Below are positions 50,537-58,876 of a stretch of 64,000 bases of DNA, one piece after another (positions within the stretch are counted from its first letter, which is position 1; each line of letters opens with the position of its first letter). Below the pieces are notes generated by a model. The model ran no database searches and was not told where the DNA came from. It was given only the letters and a program-made list of their open reading frames with translations. The translations under genes were made by a program, and so were the position numbers. The stretch is from Saccharolobus shibatae B12 (lineage in GTDB: Archaea > Thermoproteota > Thermoprotei_A > Sulfolobales > Sulfolobaceae): the NCBI RefSeq assembly GCF_019175345.1, contig NZ_CP077717.1, positions 1,340,001 through 1,404,000 of the forward strand, read 5' to 3'.

Positions 50537-52174
50537 GTCACCTGAATTAAAGAATATTGTATAGTTTTGTACAATTCCATTATAATAGTTTTGATAGTCA
50601 TTTACCTCAGTTGGACCACCAAAATATAGCTCTAATGTTTCTATATATGGTCCTGCAAATTTAATTCCTTGTAAATTAGTTCCATAGCTTTGCATAATTT
50701 TACCTTCATATGAATATTCTGCTACATAAAATCCGTAAGTCGAAGGTGTAATAATTCCATATTCACCTAATAATTTTCCACCTAAAAACGCTGCTTCAGG
50801 TGAATGTTCTGAAGTAGCTATCATTGAATATCCCAATACTGAAATAGGAATTAGTGCAACTAGGAATATAGTAAATGTCGTCTTTAAAATTTTTCTATTA
50901 TATAGAAAATATATTATAATAATGGTATAAAATGTCATTGCTTGAGGAATCATTCTCGTTAATACATTACTTATATTATCTGCTAATCCTATAGCAGATT
51001 GCATTAATAATAGTCCACTACCTAAAGAAAAGGCTAGCCAAATGTAGTTATTTGTTTTTTTCGAAACAACTAGGTAAATGAAAGATATTATAGAGGTTAA
51101 AAGAAATATACCACCATCCAATAATTTGCTTATGACTGAATAAAGATGATATGGCGAAGAAGGTATAAATGTATATATTAGTGTACTAGTAGGAAGTACA
51201 AGATTTTTTGTTGCTTGAGGAACAAATATTGATTCTATAACTTCAACTAAATCGTTTATAAGTACGTGAACACCACCTAGCGCTCCTTGTGCCAAAGGGT
51301 TAAAGTAAACCCAATAAATGTAAACTGACGCTGTTAATACAGCTGTATAAGCAATGAACTTTAAATTTAGCTTACCTATTTTCCTTGAAAATACTAAAAC
51401 AGAGATAATTATTGTAATAGCACTCCCAAATGTTCCTATGTCGGTTAAGCCAGTTAATTCTGACAAAAGAATTAGTAGTGGTGCGAATCTTATTCCTCCT
51501 CTTTTTATCACTAATCCCAGTATCAGAAATACTGGGAATAATAGATTATATGACATTAACTGAGGTGACCATTCAGCTACATAAAAAGGCATTGACGATA
51601 GCATATAAATTAGTATTCCTAACTCAGATTTAGGAGACTCAAAAAACAGTCTAAGTAACGCATATACTACCAAATTCTGAAATATAGTAAAGAACATAGG
51701 TCCGAAGAATATAAAATATGACGTAGGAGTAAACCCTGAAATTAGAAATGATATTCCTCCATAAATAAATCCTAAAGGATAATATGCTTGATAAGTATCA
51801 GGATTGTCCATGGTGGTATGTTTAAAGAGTAACCCTAACACTTCTGCTGAATGACCTAACTCATCTCTCGATAATATAAAAAAAGGATTTATGAAATAAA
51901 ATATAAAAAATGTATCAAACAGAAGTAGCAGGTAAATTATAGGCATAGTATAATTATATAAATTCCTATCAAAATCTTTAAATCTAATTAAGGGTATTAT
52001 GAAAGCAACTGCTGTAATAAATTCTGTTATCCAATATATAGGCGGTAGTTCTTGGGTTAGCCCGAAAGGATATTTGGACAAGTTATAGTTAGATATAGAT
52101 ATATTAACTATATCTACTAGAGTTAATTCTATAGAAATTAAAAGTAATATTATTTGTACTTTTTCCATTTTCAT
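50507..52174 (-). CDS. Polytopic membrane protein, GT-C-like glycosyltransferase or polymerase candidate
   Basis: This 555-residue protein has about 12 membrane helices followed by an outside C-terminal stretch of roughly 100 residues. The first large outside loop contains SRDELGHSAEV, an acidic D-E pair plus His. Further on is TYQAYYPLGFIYGG, the pattern seen in GT-C enzymes that use polyprenyl-phosphate sugars. No AglB WWDxG motif is present. It is the last of five genes in a minus-strand operon with a GT2 and the split DUF1616 pair, which supports a role in building or polymerising a surface glycan on the outside of the membrane. The exact reaction is unknown. Confidence 0.6.
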   Translation of the reverse strand: MKMEKVQIILLLISIELTLVDIVNISISNYNLSKYPFGLTQELPPIYWITEFITAVAFIIPLIRFKDFDRNLYNYTMPIIYLLLLFDTFFIFYFINPFFILSRDELGHSAEVLGLLFKHTTMDNPDTYQAYYPLGFIYGGISFLISGFTPTSYFIFFGPMFFTIFQNLVVYALLRLFFESPKSELGILIYMLSSMPFYVAEWSPQLMSYNLLFPVFLILGLVIKRGGIRFAPLLILLSELTGLTDIGTFGSAITIIISVLVFSRKIGKLNLKFIAYTAVLTASVYIYWVYFNPLAQGALGGVHVLINDLVEVIESIFVPQATKNLVLPTSTLIYTFIPSSPYHLYSVISKLLDGGIFLLTSIISFIYLVVSKKTNNYIWLAFSLGSGLLLMQSAIGLADNISNVLTRMIPQAMTFYTIIIIYFLYNRKILKTTFTIFLVALIPISVLGYSMIATSEHSPEAAFLGGKLLGEYGIITPSTYGFYVAEYSYEGKIMQSYGTNLQGIKFAGPYIETLELYFGGPTEVNDYQNYYNGIVQNYTIFFNSGDLIAGVNCFV

Positions 52175-52185
52175 TCTGTTCCACC

Positions 52186-52428
52186 TTATATTACACCAAA
52201 TATTTGTAAAATAAAGTAAATGGTCAATATAATCCAGAATGCGGTGATAGCAGAAGCAGTATAATTTGTTCTTTTAGGTAAAGGATAATATATAATTTCT
52301 GCCACTACAGAGGCTATAGTAAATAATATAATATATGCTTTAATATCGGTTAAATTAAGTGCAGATAATATTGTTGAGATTATCGTGTATTCTAATCCTA
52401 AAATAATAGGAAATGTCTTATAATTCAT
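52186..52428 (-). CDS. Small membrane protein of the DUF1616 operon
   Basis: This 80-residue protein is made almost wholly of three hydrophobic segments (about 8-24, 30-46, 58-78), with a KRTNYT loop. No family is recognised. It overlaps the 159-residue gene upstream by 4 bases and precedes the GT-C-like gene by 11 bases, so it is co-expressed and probably part of the same membrane complex. Confidence 0.55.
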   Translation of the reverse strand: MNYKTFPIILGLEYTIISTILSALNLTDIKAYIILFTIASVVAEIIYYPLPKRTNYTASAITAFWIILTIYFILQIFGVI

Positions 52429-52904
52429 TTATATCCCCTTAAATTATATATTGTATTAAATATTTCGGTTAAGATTACTATACCTAATATTCCCGTATAT
52501 GAAGTTATACCTATAGTAAAGTTTAATAACAATCCTATCATAGCTATTATAGCAAAACTTGTCCCTAGTGAAATACCTAAAGTATGTAAACTAGATAGCT
52601 GTTTTAACTCTTTTGGGTAAAACATTCGCAATGCAGTGTATCCTATAAAAAATGTTGAGTAAAATATACCTAAAATTATTTTTAATGAGATGACGAAAAT
52701 TGAAGAGTTGAATAGAGATAGTATCAAGATCAATGATGATATATGAATAATTATGCTAGTGAAGTCTAATTTATTATCTATCTCATATTTATCATGTATT
52801 ATCTTAATTGCTTCAATTTCAGTATATCCTTTATTTATAAGTTCATTTACCATTTGCTCAACGGTTCTACTCGTTTCTACTTCCCTTCGTTGCATAACCA
52901 TCAT
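52425..52904 (-). CDS. DUF1616 membrane half (split gene)
   Basis: This 159-residue protein has a short helical N-terminal domain (10-45, VNELINKGYTEIEAIKIIHD) and four membrane helices. The segment FFIGYTALRMFYPKELKQLS then LHTLGISLGTSFAIIAMIGL and LLNFTIG corresponds to the G-Y-A-L...FP...E-R-x-x-x-S-x-G-L-S...LLN pattern of the membrane half of DUF1616 proteins. The soluble half is encoded by the preceding gene, so the usual order is reversed and split. It starts 2 bases after that gene ends. Confidence 0.55.
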   Translation of the reverse strand: MMVMQRREVETSRTVEQMVNELINKGYTEIEAIKIIHDKYEIDNKLDFTSIIIHISSLILILSLFNSSIFVISLKIILGIFYSTFFIGYTALRMFYPKELKQLSSLHTLGISLGTSFAIIAMIGLLLNFTIGITSYTGILGIVILTEIFNTIYNLRGYK

Positions 52905-52905
52905 C

Positions 52906-53568
52906 CTAACTTACACTAACTACTAACTGGTCAAAAATATTCGCATATACGAATCTCTGTAAAGTTAAGTTATAGTAATATAACATTACTTCCAATTTAA
53001 AAGTTCCAGTAGAATTTATCGCAAAAGCTATAGGTAATTTCCATTCGCCATTATTATTAACTATATTATAGGATGTATATAGTGTTATATTGGTATTGTT
53101 ATCTTCTAAAATCACTTTAATTTGATAAAGCATTGGCATACCTTCATGATTTTGGACTAAAGCGTAAACTAGTGCATTTTCTCCAGGGGCTAGATGTGAT
53201 GGATAATTTCCAATAATCCCATTAGAATTTAAGATAGCCATTTCTGAGAAGTTTTCCTTAGACTGAGTATTTAGTATATACATTCCGAATGCAAATATTA
53301 GTAAAATTATAATAGTTCCAGCTAATATCCCATTACTTATAGGATCTTTCCCACTTTTTAATGATACAATTTTTTTCTTTCTATTAAATCTATACCATAT
53401 TAGATAATAATAATGTTTTAGTTCTTCCGCAAAAAAATAATAAATAGTAAAAATTATTAATGGTAGAATTAATAACAAATAAGTTTCTATTCTATATAAT
53501 TCCAAGCTTAAAAGATAGTGTGAGTATGTCATTTTGTACTGAGTTACTAACTGCGAAACCTCAACCAT
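52906..53568 (-). CDS. DUF1616 extracellular half (split gene)
   Basis: This 220-residue protein has two membrane helices (about 30-46 and 82-102), then an outside beta domain starting FSEMAILNSNGIIGNYPSHL. It continues NALVYALVQNHEGMPMLYQI, the recognisable core of DUF1616 (FSELAI...G...YP...NHE...Y). DUF1616 proteins occur in archaeal surface-polysaccharide loci with unknown role. The gene overlaps the upstream GT2 gene by one base and directly precedes the membrane half. Confidence 0.68.
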   Translation of the reverse strand: MVEVSQLVTQYKMTYSHYLLSLELYRIETYLLLILPLIIFTIYYFFAEELKHYYYLIWYRFNRKKKIVSLKSGKDPISNGILAGTIIILLIFAFGMYILNTQSKENFSEMAILNSNGIIGNYPSHLAPGENALVYALVQNHEGMPMLYQIKVILEDNNTNITLYTSYNIVNNNGEWKLPIAFAINSTGTFKLEVMLYYYNLTLQRFVYANIFDQLVVSVS

Positions 53569-54500
53569 TATCTCTTTTTATCTCTTTGGGTTAAAAAACC
53601 TATTGAATAACCTATGATTGAGATATATATAAGAATAGGGGATAAATATACATATTTTGACCATCTATACTTTTTACAAGTTTCGAAATTTACTTTAAGC
53701 AATAAAATAATATATGTTAGCAATGATAATATTAAAAATATCTTAATATTCAGTAGAATCAACGATAACCCAAAAATAATTGATGCAAAAAATATTGTTA
53801 GTCTAGCTAATGCATCTCTAATAACCCATTTCTCTTTGGTTAATTTATGGAAAATTTTAGCACCATATGCAGCCTCCATATTTTGCTTTATGTAAGATCT
53901 TATTGAGTCTCTGTGATAATGGTATATTTTGTCATTAAAGTTAACTTCGTATTTGTATTCGGCCTTAGTTAATTTATAAAGTAATTCATCTTCTTGCATA
54001 TAATTCATTTCTTCGTTAAATCCCCCTACTTTTAATACTGCATCTTTTCTATAGATTGCTCCATTTGCAGTTGTAAACCCTTTACAAAGGTATGTGTCTA
54101 TGGATTTTTGCAAAAATTTAGAATCCGGAGGAGAAAAAACTTTAGTGAAAACAACTCCTATTCTATCATCATTTTCCATTAATCTAACTGCATTTTTTAT
54201 CCATGTTGAAGTAGCTATTCTTGCATCACTATCCAAAAATGCTACATATTTACCCCTACTTTCTAAAACTCCTCTGTTATAAGCTACACCTCTACCTTTC
54301 CTTTCCTCTAATACTATTCTTATTCCGTATTTCTCTACAAACTGTTTCACTATATTTAACGTACTATCAGTTGAATATCCATCTACTACTACTATCTCAA
54401 AGTTCTTGTAGTCAAGTATTTGTAACGATTCTAAAGTACCTTTAACGGTTTTCTCAGAGTTTAAAGTTGGTATTACTATACTTACTAATGGTTCATCCAC
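53568..54500 (-). CDS. Family 2 glycosyltransferase with C-terminal membrane helices
   Basis: This 310-residue protein has a GT-A domain (VSIVIPTLNSEKTVKGTLES, VVVDGYSTDSTLNIV, AFLDSDARIATSTW with DSD, and YMQEDELLYKLTKAEYKYEV). Two or three membrane helices follow after residue 230. It is the first gene of the five-gene minus-strand operon 54500-50507. The IS1-family element lies 137 bases upstream of its start, so the promoter must lie in that short stretch or come from the element. Confidence 0.8.
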   Translation of the reverse strand: MDEPLVSIVIPTLNSEKTVKGTLESLQILDYKNFEIVVVDGYSTDSTLNIVKQFVEKYGIRIVLEERKGRGVAYNRGVLESRGKYVAFLDSDARIATSTWIKNAVRLMENDDRIGVVFTKVFSPPDSKFLQKSIDTYLCKGFTTANGAIYRKDAVLKVGGFNEEMNYMQEDELLYKLTKAEYKYEVNFNDKIYHYHRDSIRSYIKQNMEAAYGAKIFHKLTKEKWVIRDALARLTIFFASIIFGLSLILLNIKIFLILSLLTYIILLLKVNFETCKKYRWSKYVYLSPILIYISIIGYSIGFLTQRDKKR

Positions 54501-54629
54501 ACTATTTATTAGCTATACTAGTTTATAAAGAGTTAGGTTCTAGATATAATATACATTTTTTAGGAACCTTTAGGTTAATATTAACCAAAGTTATTAATAC
54601 AAAAACTAGATTCCCATATTAGTGTATAT

Positions 54630-55815
54630 TGTATTTGGGGAGTGTTCTCATGCAGTCATCTTATTCGATATCTACTAGTAAAATTATATCAGATTCTCTC
54701 TAATATTCTCTACTCCCTTCCGGTAAGCCTCATTCAAGGGAGTAATCTCCCTTGAATATATTACAGGGTACATGACGTTCAACAAGGCAAGACTATAATC
54801 AACCATCCTCTTACTCCTATTACCACCCCTAGTATCCCTAGCTAACCTAGCAAGATGGGCCCTACAGTAAGAGTTATAACTCTCCACGGTGTAAGTGTAC
54901 TTCTTGCTCGCAATATGATTATCAAGGACTTGATAAACAGAGTAATTATCCGTGTAAATAACCTCACTCTTAGGGAGAGAATTCAAGAGAAAACGAAAAC
55001 TCCCGTAATCCCTATCACCGGTAGTGAAGAAGGGCGTACCATCAGCTAGTGCACTCCAAATCCAAATATCCTCCCTCTTGGGACCGTGCCTAACCCTAAG
55101 GTAAGTCCAACTCTCGTCAAGTATCGTGACCTTTGCAGTAAAGCCCTTTAGTTGTTCTTGTAATACTAATAGATTAACGTATGCCTCTACTCCTTTTCTC
55201 TTTATTAGACTGTAAACTGTGGTTAACGGTTTTCCTTCAACCTTAGCTATTCCCCTCATGCTCATCCTATTCAAATACTCCTTCAAGATCCTCTCCTTTT
55301 GGTCTCTTCCCAACTTGTGATTAGGTGTTTGGTAAAACGTTCTTTTACACGTTTTGCACCTGTATTTTGTTTTTCCTCTGGACGATCCGTTCTTTATTAC
55401 CTTGTTTGAGTTACATGATGGGCATGTGGGTCTTTCTTCTTTTCTTCTCTTTACCCCCAATTTTTTGGTGTAGTAGTAGAGTGTTGATGCTGGTATCCCG
55501 AGTTTTGTAATTTGTACTCCCAGTAAGTATGCTGATATTGCAAGTGCAAGGTCCTCTAGATTGTGCTTTCTCGGCTTAAAGTTTAAATTTCTTAGAATCA
55601 GAAGTATTAATTGTGCAAGGGTTACGAGATCCATCTCGCTAACCCTCACGTAAATCTCGTAACCCTTGCACATAAATTTTCTCAAGAAACGTATTGTGCG
55701 TTCTAATTCCATTATCCCTAGATCGAGATAATTGTTTGAGAAAACTTCTAACCAAATATAATTTTACTATTCATTATCGAATAAGATGACTGTTTGAGAA
55801 CACTCCCTGTATTTG
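54630..55815 (-). mobile_element. Intact IS1-family insertion sequence with 8-bp target duplication
   Basis: The element runs from 54638 to 55807 (1170 bases). Its ends are inverted repeats of about 33 bases: GGGAGTGTTCTCATGCAGTC then ATCTTATTCGATA on the left, and the inverse of TATCGAATAAGATGACTGTT then TGAGAACACTCCC on the right, with two mismatches. TGTATTTG flanks both sides (54630-54637 and 55808-55815), a target duplication of the size expected for IS1. One complete transposase gene lies inside. The size fits ISC1173-type elements of Sulfolobus. Intact frame and near-identical repeats suggest recent insertion. Confidence 0.88.
54684..55712 (-). CDS. IS1-family transposase
   Basis: This 342-residue single-frame transposase has a zinc-finger-like part (CPSCNSNKVIKNGSSRGKTK then YRCKTCKRTFYQ, about residues 96-127) and a helix-turn-helix (MSMRGIAKVEGKPLTTVYSL). 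The catalytic part has DESWTYLR (first Asp), YTDNYSVYQVL (second Asp) and VESYNSYCRAHLARL (Glu). Unlike bacterial IS1, InsA- and InsB-like parts are one frame, as usual in archaeal members. The stop lies 44 bases inside the left inverted repeat end. Confidence 0.9.
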   Translation of the reverse strand: MELERTIRFLRKFMCKGYEIYVRVSEMDLVTLAQLILLILRNLNFKPRKHNLEDLALAISAYLLGVQITKLGIPASTLYYYTKKLGVKRRKEERPTCPSCNSNKVIKNGSSRGKTKYRCKTCKRTFYQTPNHKLGRDQKERILKEYLNRMSMRGIAKVEGKPLTTVYSLIKRKGVEAYVNLLVLQEQLKGFTAKVTILDESWTYLRVRHGPKREDIWIWSALADGTPFFTTGDRDYGSFRFLLNSLPKSEVIYTDNYSVYQVLDNHIASKKYTYTVESYNSYCRAHLARLARDTRGGNRSKRMVDYSLALLNVMYPVIYSREITPLNEAYRKGVENIRENLI

Positions 55816-55851
55816 GCTATTTAATGATATCCTCCTTTCCGTAAGGGGATC

Positions 55852-55880
55852 TATAGTCTTTTTCCATAATAGTTTCAACC
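55852..55880 (+). repeat. IS630-type end relic
   Basis: TATAGTCTTTTTCCATAATA followed by GTTTCAACC matches the IS630 left end at 21914. No transposase follows, and the rest of the 55816-56285 gap shows no gene. Confidence 0.55.
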
Positions 55881-56285
55881 AAGTCAAAAATGGGCTTTTA
55901 GTTTAAGTGAAAATTGTTAATGGGGATGTTGGGGATTAGTAAGGCAAGGTGTTTAACTAAATTTACTAAACTTCTCCATAAAATATATTAGACAAAAACA
56001 AAAAGAGTATTAAAATTTATAGTAATTCTTATCGAATTTGTAATTTAGGATAATAGAGAAGGTCTAATAAGAGCCTTTTTAACGCTAGCTCTTCAGACTC
56101 TATATGCTAAATTCTCGTTATAAAATCTGATAATTGAACTCCCTAAAATATCTGAAGCTAGGTATTAAAAAGGAATTCAGATTTAATTAATTAGGAAATT
56201 TTATCTCTGAAAACAGGATCTTATAGCTATAAGCTAAAATGCTACTACTTAATTTATAAGCTAGTAATTAATCAGTGATCCTATA

Positions 56286-57371
56286 ATGAAGATTGCTCTT
56301 ATGGGATTTGCTGGCACTAACAGAGAATGGAGCTTAGGTAGGTTAACATTTCTTTTTTATAAAGGTCTAAAAGAATTAGGCGAAGATGTGTATTTAGTAT
56401 CAAAATATCCATTGAGCGGAGAATTTAGATCTGTGAAAATAAAAAATTTTCCGAAAATACTTGGGAAAGACATATTAACTGATATATTTTCACACTATTT
56501 TTCGGTTAGAAAATTAAATCCTGATATATATCATTTTATCTATCCTTATGTTAGTGCTACTGTAATGCTTTATTTTCCAGCAAAATATAAAAAGTTACTA
56601 ACAATACACGATCTGAAACCATTAGCCTTGCCAGAATTTATGAATAGAAAGGAAAAAATTAATATATTAATTCTCAAATCAGTTATAAAAAGTACTAATA
56701 AAGTGATTGCCATTTCTGAGAGTACTAAGATCCAATTAATGGAATATCTCGACATAGATGAAGATAAGATTTCAGTTGTATACAATCCAGTTGATCCAGT
56801 ATTCAAGAAATTAAGTGATCATGAAATTTCTCCAATAAGACAGAAGATTGGAAGATTTATCCTTAATGTATCTAGATATGACAAGCTAAAAAATCCATTA
56901 AAGCTAATAAAGTCATTTAAAATTATTCGTAACTGTTTTGATATCAAGCTAGTTATAATCGGAGAATATTGGAATTACGGAATAAATATGATCAAGTCTG
57001 AACTAGGAAATACTAATGATGTTATTACATATACTCACCTACCTGATATCGAGTTAGTGAAATATTATAATGCAAGTGAGGTTTTTTTATTTCCTTCTAT
57101 TTATGAAGGTTTTGGAATGCCTATAGTAGAAGCGATGGCATGTGGCACTCCGGTAGTAACTTCAAATAGATGGGCAATGAAAGAAATAGCGGAAGGAATT
57201 GGACTTTTAGCTGATCCAGAAGATCCAGAGGATATAGCAGAAAAAGTATGTAAAGTGCTTTCGGATCCTAATTTAAAGGCAGATATGATAAGAAAAGGAC
57301 TAAATAAGGCATCTCAATTTAATTATATAAATATTGCTAAGTCTCTACTTAAAGTATACGAGGAGGCATAA
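56286..57371 (+). CDS. GT4-family glycosyltransferase
   Basis: This 361-residue GT-B protein starts MKIALMGFAGTNREWSLGRL. The second domain has FILNVSRYDKLKNPLKLIKS and the full EX7E donor motif in PSIYEGFGMPIVEAMACGTP. TIHDLKPLALPEF and SESTKIQLMEYLDIDEDKIS then VVYNPVD are typical GT4 linker parts. It is the first gene of a two-gene operon with the flippase, whose start follows 2 bases after its stop. Confidence 0.88.
   Translation: MKIALMGFAGTNREWSLGRLTFLFYKGLKELGEDVYLVSKYPLSGEFRSVKIKNFPKILGKDILTDIFSHYFSVRKLNPDIYHFIYPYVSATVMLYFPAKYKKLLTIHDLKPLALPEFMNRKEKINILILKSVIKSTNKVIAISESTKIQLMEYLDIDEDKISVVYNPVDPVFKKLSDHEISPIRQKIGRFILNVSRYDKLKNPLKLIKSFKIIRNCFDIKLVIIGEYWNYGINMIKSELGNTNDVITYTHLPDIELVKYYNASEVFLFPSIYEGFGMPIVEAMACGTPVVTSNRWAMKEIAEGIGLLADPEDPEDIAEKVCKVLSDPNLKADMIRKGLNKASQFNYINIAKSLLKVYEEA
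57361..57366 (+). promoter_or_regulatory. Ribosome binding site deciding the flippase GTG start
   Basis: AGGAGG inside the last codons of the glycosyltransferase gene lies 7 bases before GTG 57374. Strong sites like this are rare for leading genes here and mark an internal operon gene. Confidence 0.6.
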
Positions 57372-57373
57372 AA

Positions 57374-58876
57374 GTGTCTGACCTAGAAAAACTTGGAAAA
57401 AATCTAACATTAAATTATGTTAATTTGTTGCAAGGAAGATTTATTTCTCACATTATTGGATTTATAGGCTCAATCTTAGTAATTAGAATCCTTGAACCAA
57501 CTGACTACGGTATATTAAGTATAGCTATGTCTTTACCATATACCGTGAGTATATTTGGTAATCTTGGAGTTAACACAGCAGTTACTCGATTTGTCGCCAA
57601 ATACAAAGAAATTGATTTGAAAAAAGCTTATAGTATGATAGCTTCTGGAATAATTTTCGACGTAATCTATGGTCTTTTATTATCAGTTATAGGTTATTTA
57701 CTGACACCATATATAGTCACATATATTTATAATAAACCAGAGATAATTCCTTATAGCGAATTTGCTAGCTTTTTTACAATTCCTTATTGGGCCTCAAGCT
57801 CTATATTTTCAGGAATTTTGGGATTAGAGCTTACTAAGCATAATAGTGAAATGTGGATAATACATTATTCTGTCCAAACGATTTTAAGTGTAGGTTTAGC
57901 ATTAAGCTTTTTAAGAGTTTATGGGGTTATTATAAGTTATATAATAGGGTATACTGCAATAGTTATTTATGGCATCGTAATACTCAAGAGAAAATCACTT
58001 TTAGGTAAACCATCTATTAATACCATAAAAGAACTAGTAGTTTTCGGATTTCCCTTAGTTTTGCCTTCTTTAGGAAGCTCAGTTTCTGGAATATACACAA
58101 CTTCTCTAGTAAATAGATTCCTTTCGATTTTCGAGATTTCCAATCTTACAGCATCATCTAAGTTAGGCACATTGTTTGATACGATTCTTAACCCATTATC
58201 TTACGCATTACAGCCTACGTTGTCTAAATTAGATAAAAATAAACATGATATAACTAAAGTAACTAATGAATTATATAAATTAAATATTATTTTACAATTG
58301 CCTATACTTATATCAGTTGAATATCTAGCTTATCAAATAATTTATATTCTTGCAGGTACTCAATATACTTTAGCTCCGTTGTTTTTAAGGTTATCATTAA
58401 TAAATCCTTTAATTACCACTGCTGCTGGAGCTTCAATTATAAACTCCTTACTTTTATTTCAAGGTTATTCCAAATTAGTAGCTAGGACAAATTTGATAAA
58501 CATAATATTTTATGTTCTTCTGCTTTTCTTTTTGCTTCCCAACTTTAGTTACATCGGATACTTCATTAGCAATTGGCTGGGATGGATTCCAGGATATATA
58601 ATATCTCTCTCATTTGTTAAGAAGAATTATAACTACAAATTGCCGATAAAGGATGTAATGAAGATTTATTTGGTTACAAGTATATTTTTGCTTCCTGTTC
58701 TTTTTGTAAATAATATATTTAGTATAGTTCTCGATATATTTTTGGTTGTTATATCATATAAAATATACGTAAAAATCAAAGTAATAAATCAGCAAGAAAT
58801 AAATATAATTTTATCTGTAGTTCAAAATTCATCTCTCAATTCTATAGCTGGTATTCTAAAGAAAATTCTTTCTTAA
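57374..58876 (+). CDS. Polysaccharide/oligosaccharide flippase (Wzx-like, MOP superfamily)
   Basis: This 500-residue protein has about 14 membrane helices. The N-terminal pattern NYVNLLQGRFISHIIGFIGS then ILVIRILEPTDYGILSIA is that of polysaccharide flippases (PF01943/PF13440 type). It moves a lipid-linked glycan from the inner to the outer face of the membrane. The GTG start is fixed by an AGGAGG site 7 bases upstream. Its end overlaps the convergent GT4 gene by 35 bases. Confidence 0.85.
   Translation: MSDLEKLGKNLTLNYVNLLQGRFISHIIGFIGSILVIRILEPTDYGILSIAMSLPYTVSIFGNLGVNTAVTRFVAKYKEIDLKKAYSMIASGIIFDVIYGLLLSVIGYLLTPYIVTYIYNKPEIIPYSEFASFFTIPYWASSSIFSGILGLELTKHNSEMWIIHYSVQTILSVGLALSFLRVYGVIISYIIGYTAIVIYGIVILKRKSLLGKPSINTIKELVVFGFPLVLPSLGSSVSGIYTTSLVNRFLSIFEISNLTASSKLGTLFDTILNPLSYALQPTLSKLDKNKHDITKVTNELYKLNIILQLPILISVEYLAYQIIYILAGTQYTLAPLFLRLSLINPLITTAAGASIINSLLLFQGYSKLVARTNLINIIFYVLLLFFLLPNFSYIGYFISNWLGWIPGYIISLSFVKKNYNYKLPIKDVMKIYLVTSIFLLPVLFVNNIFSIVLDIFLVVISYKIYVKIKVINQQEINIILSVVQNSSLNSIAGILKKILS

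Noticed and set aside
50507-52174. Oligosaccharyltransferase AglB
   Set aside because: The WWDxG motif and the long soluble domain of AglB are missing.
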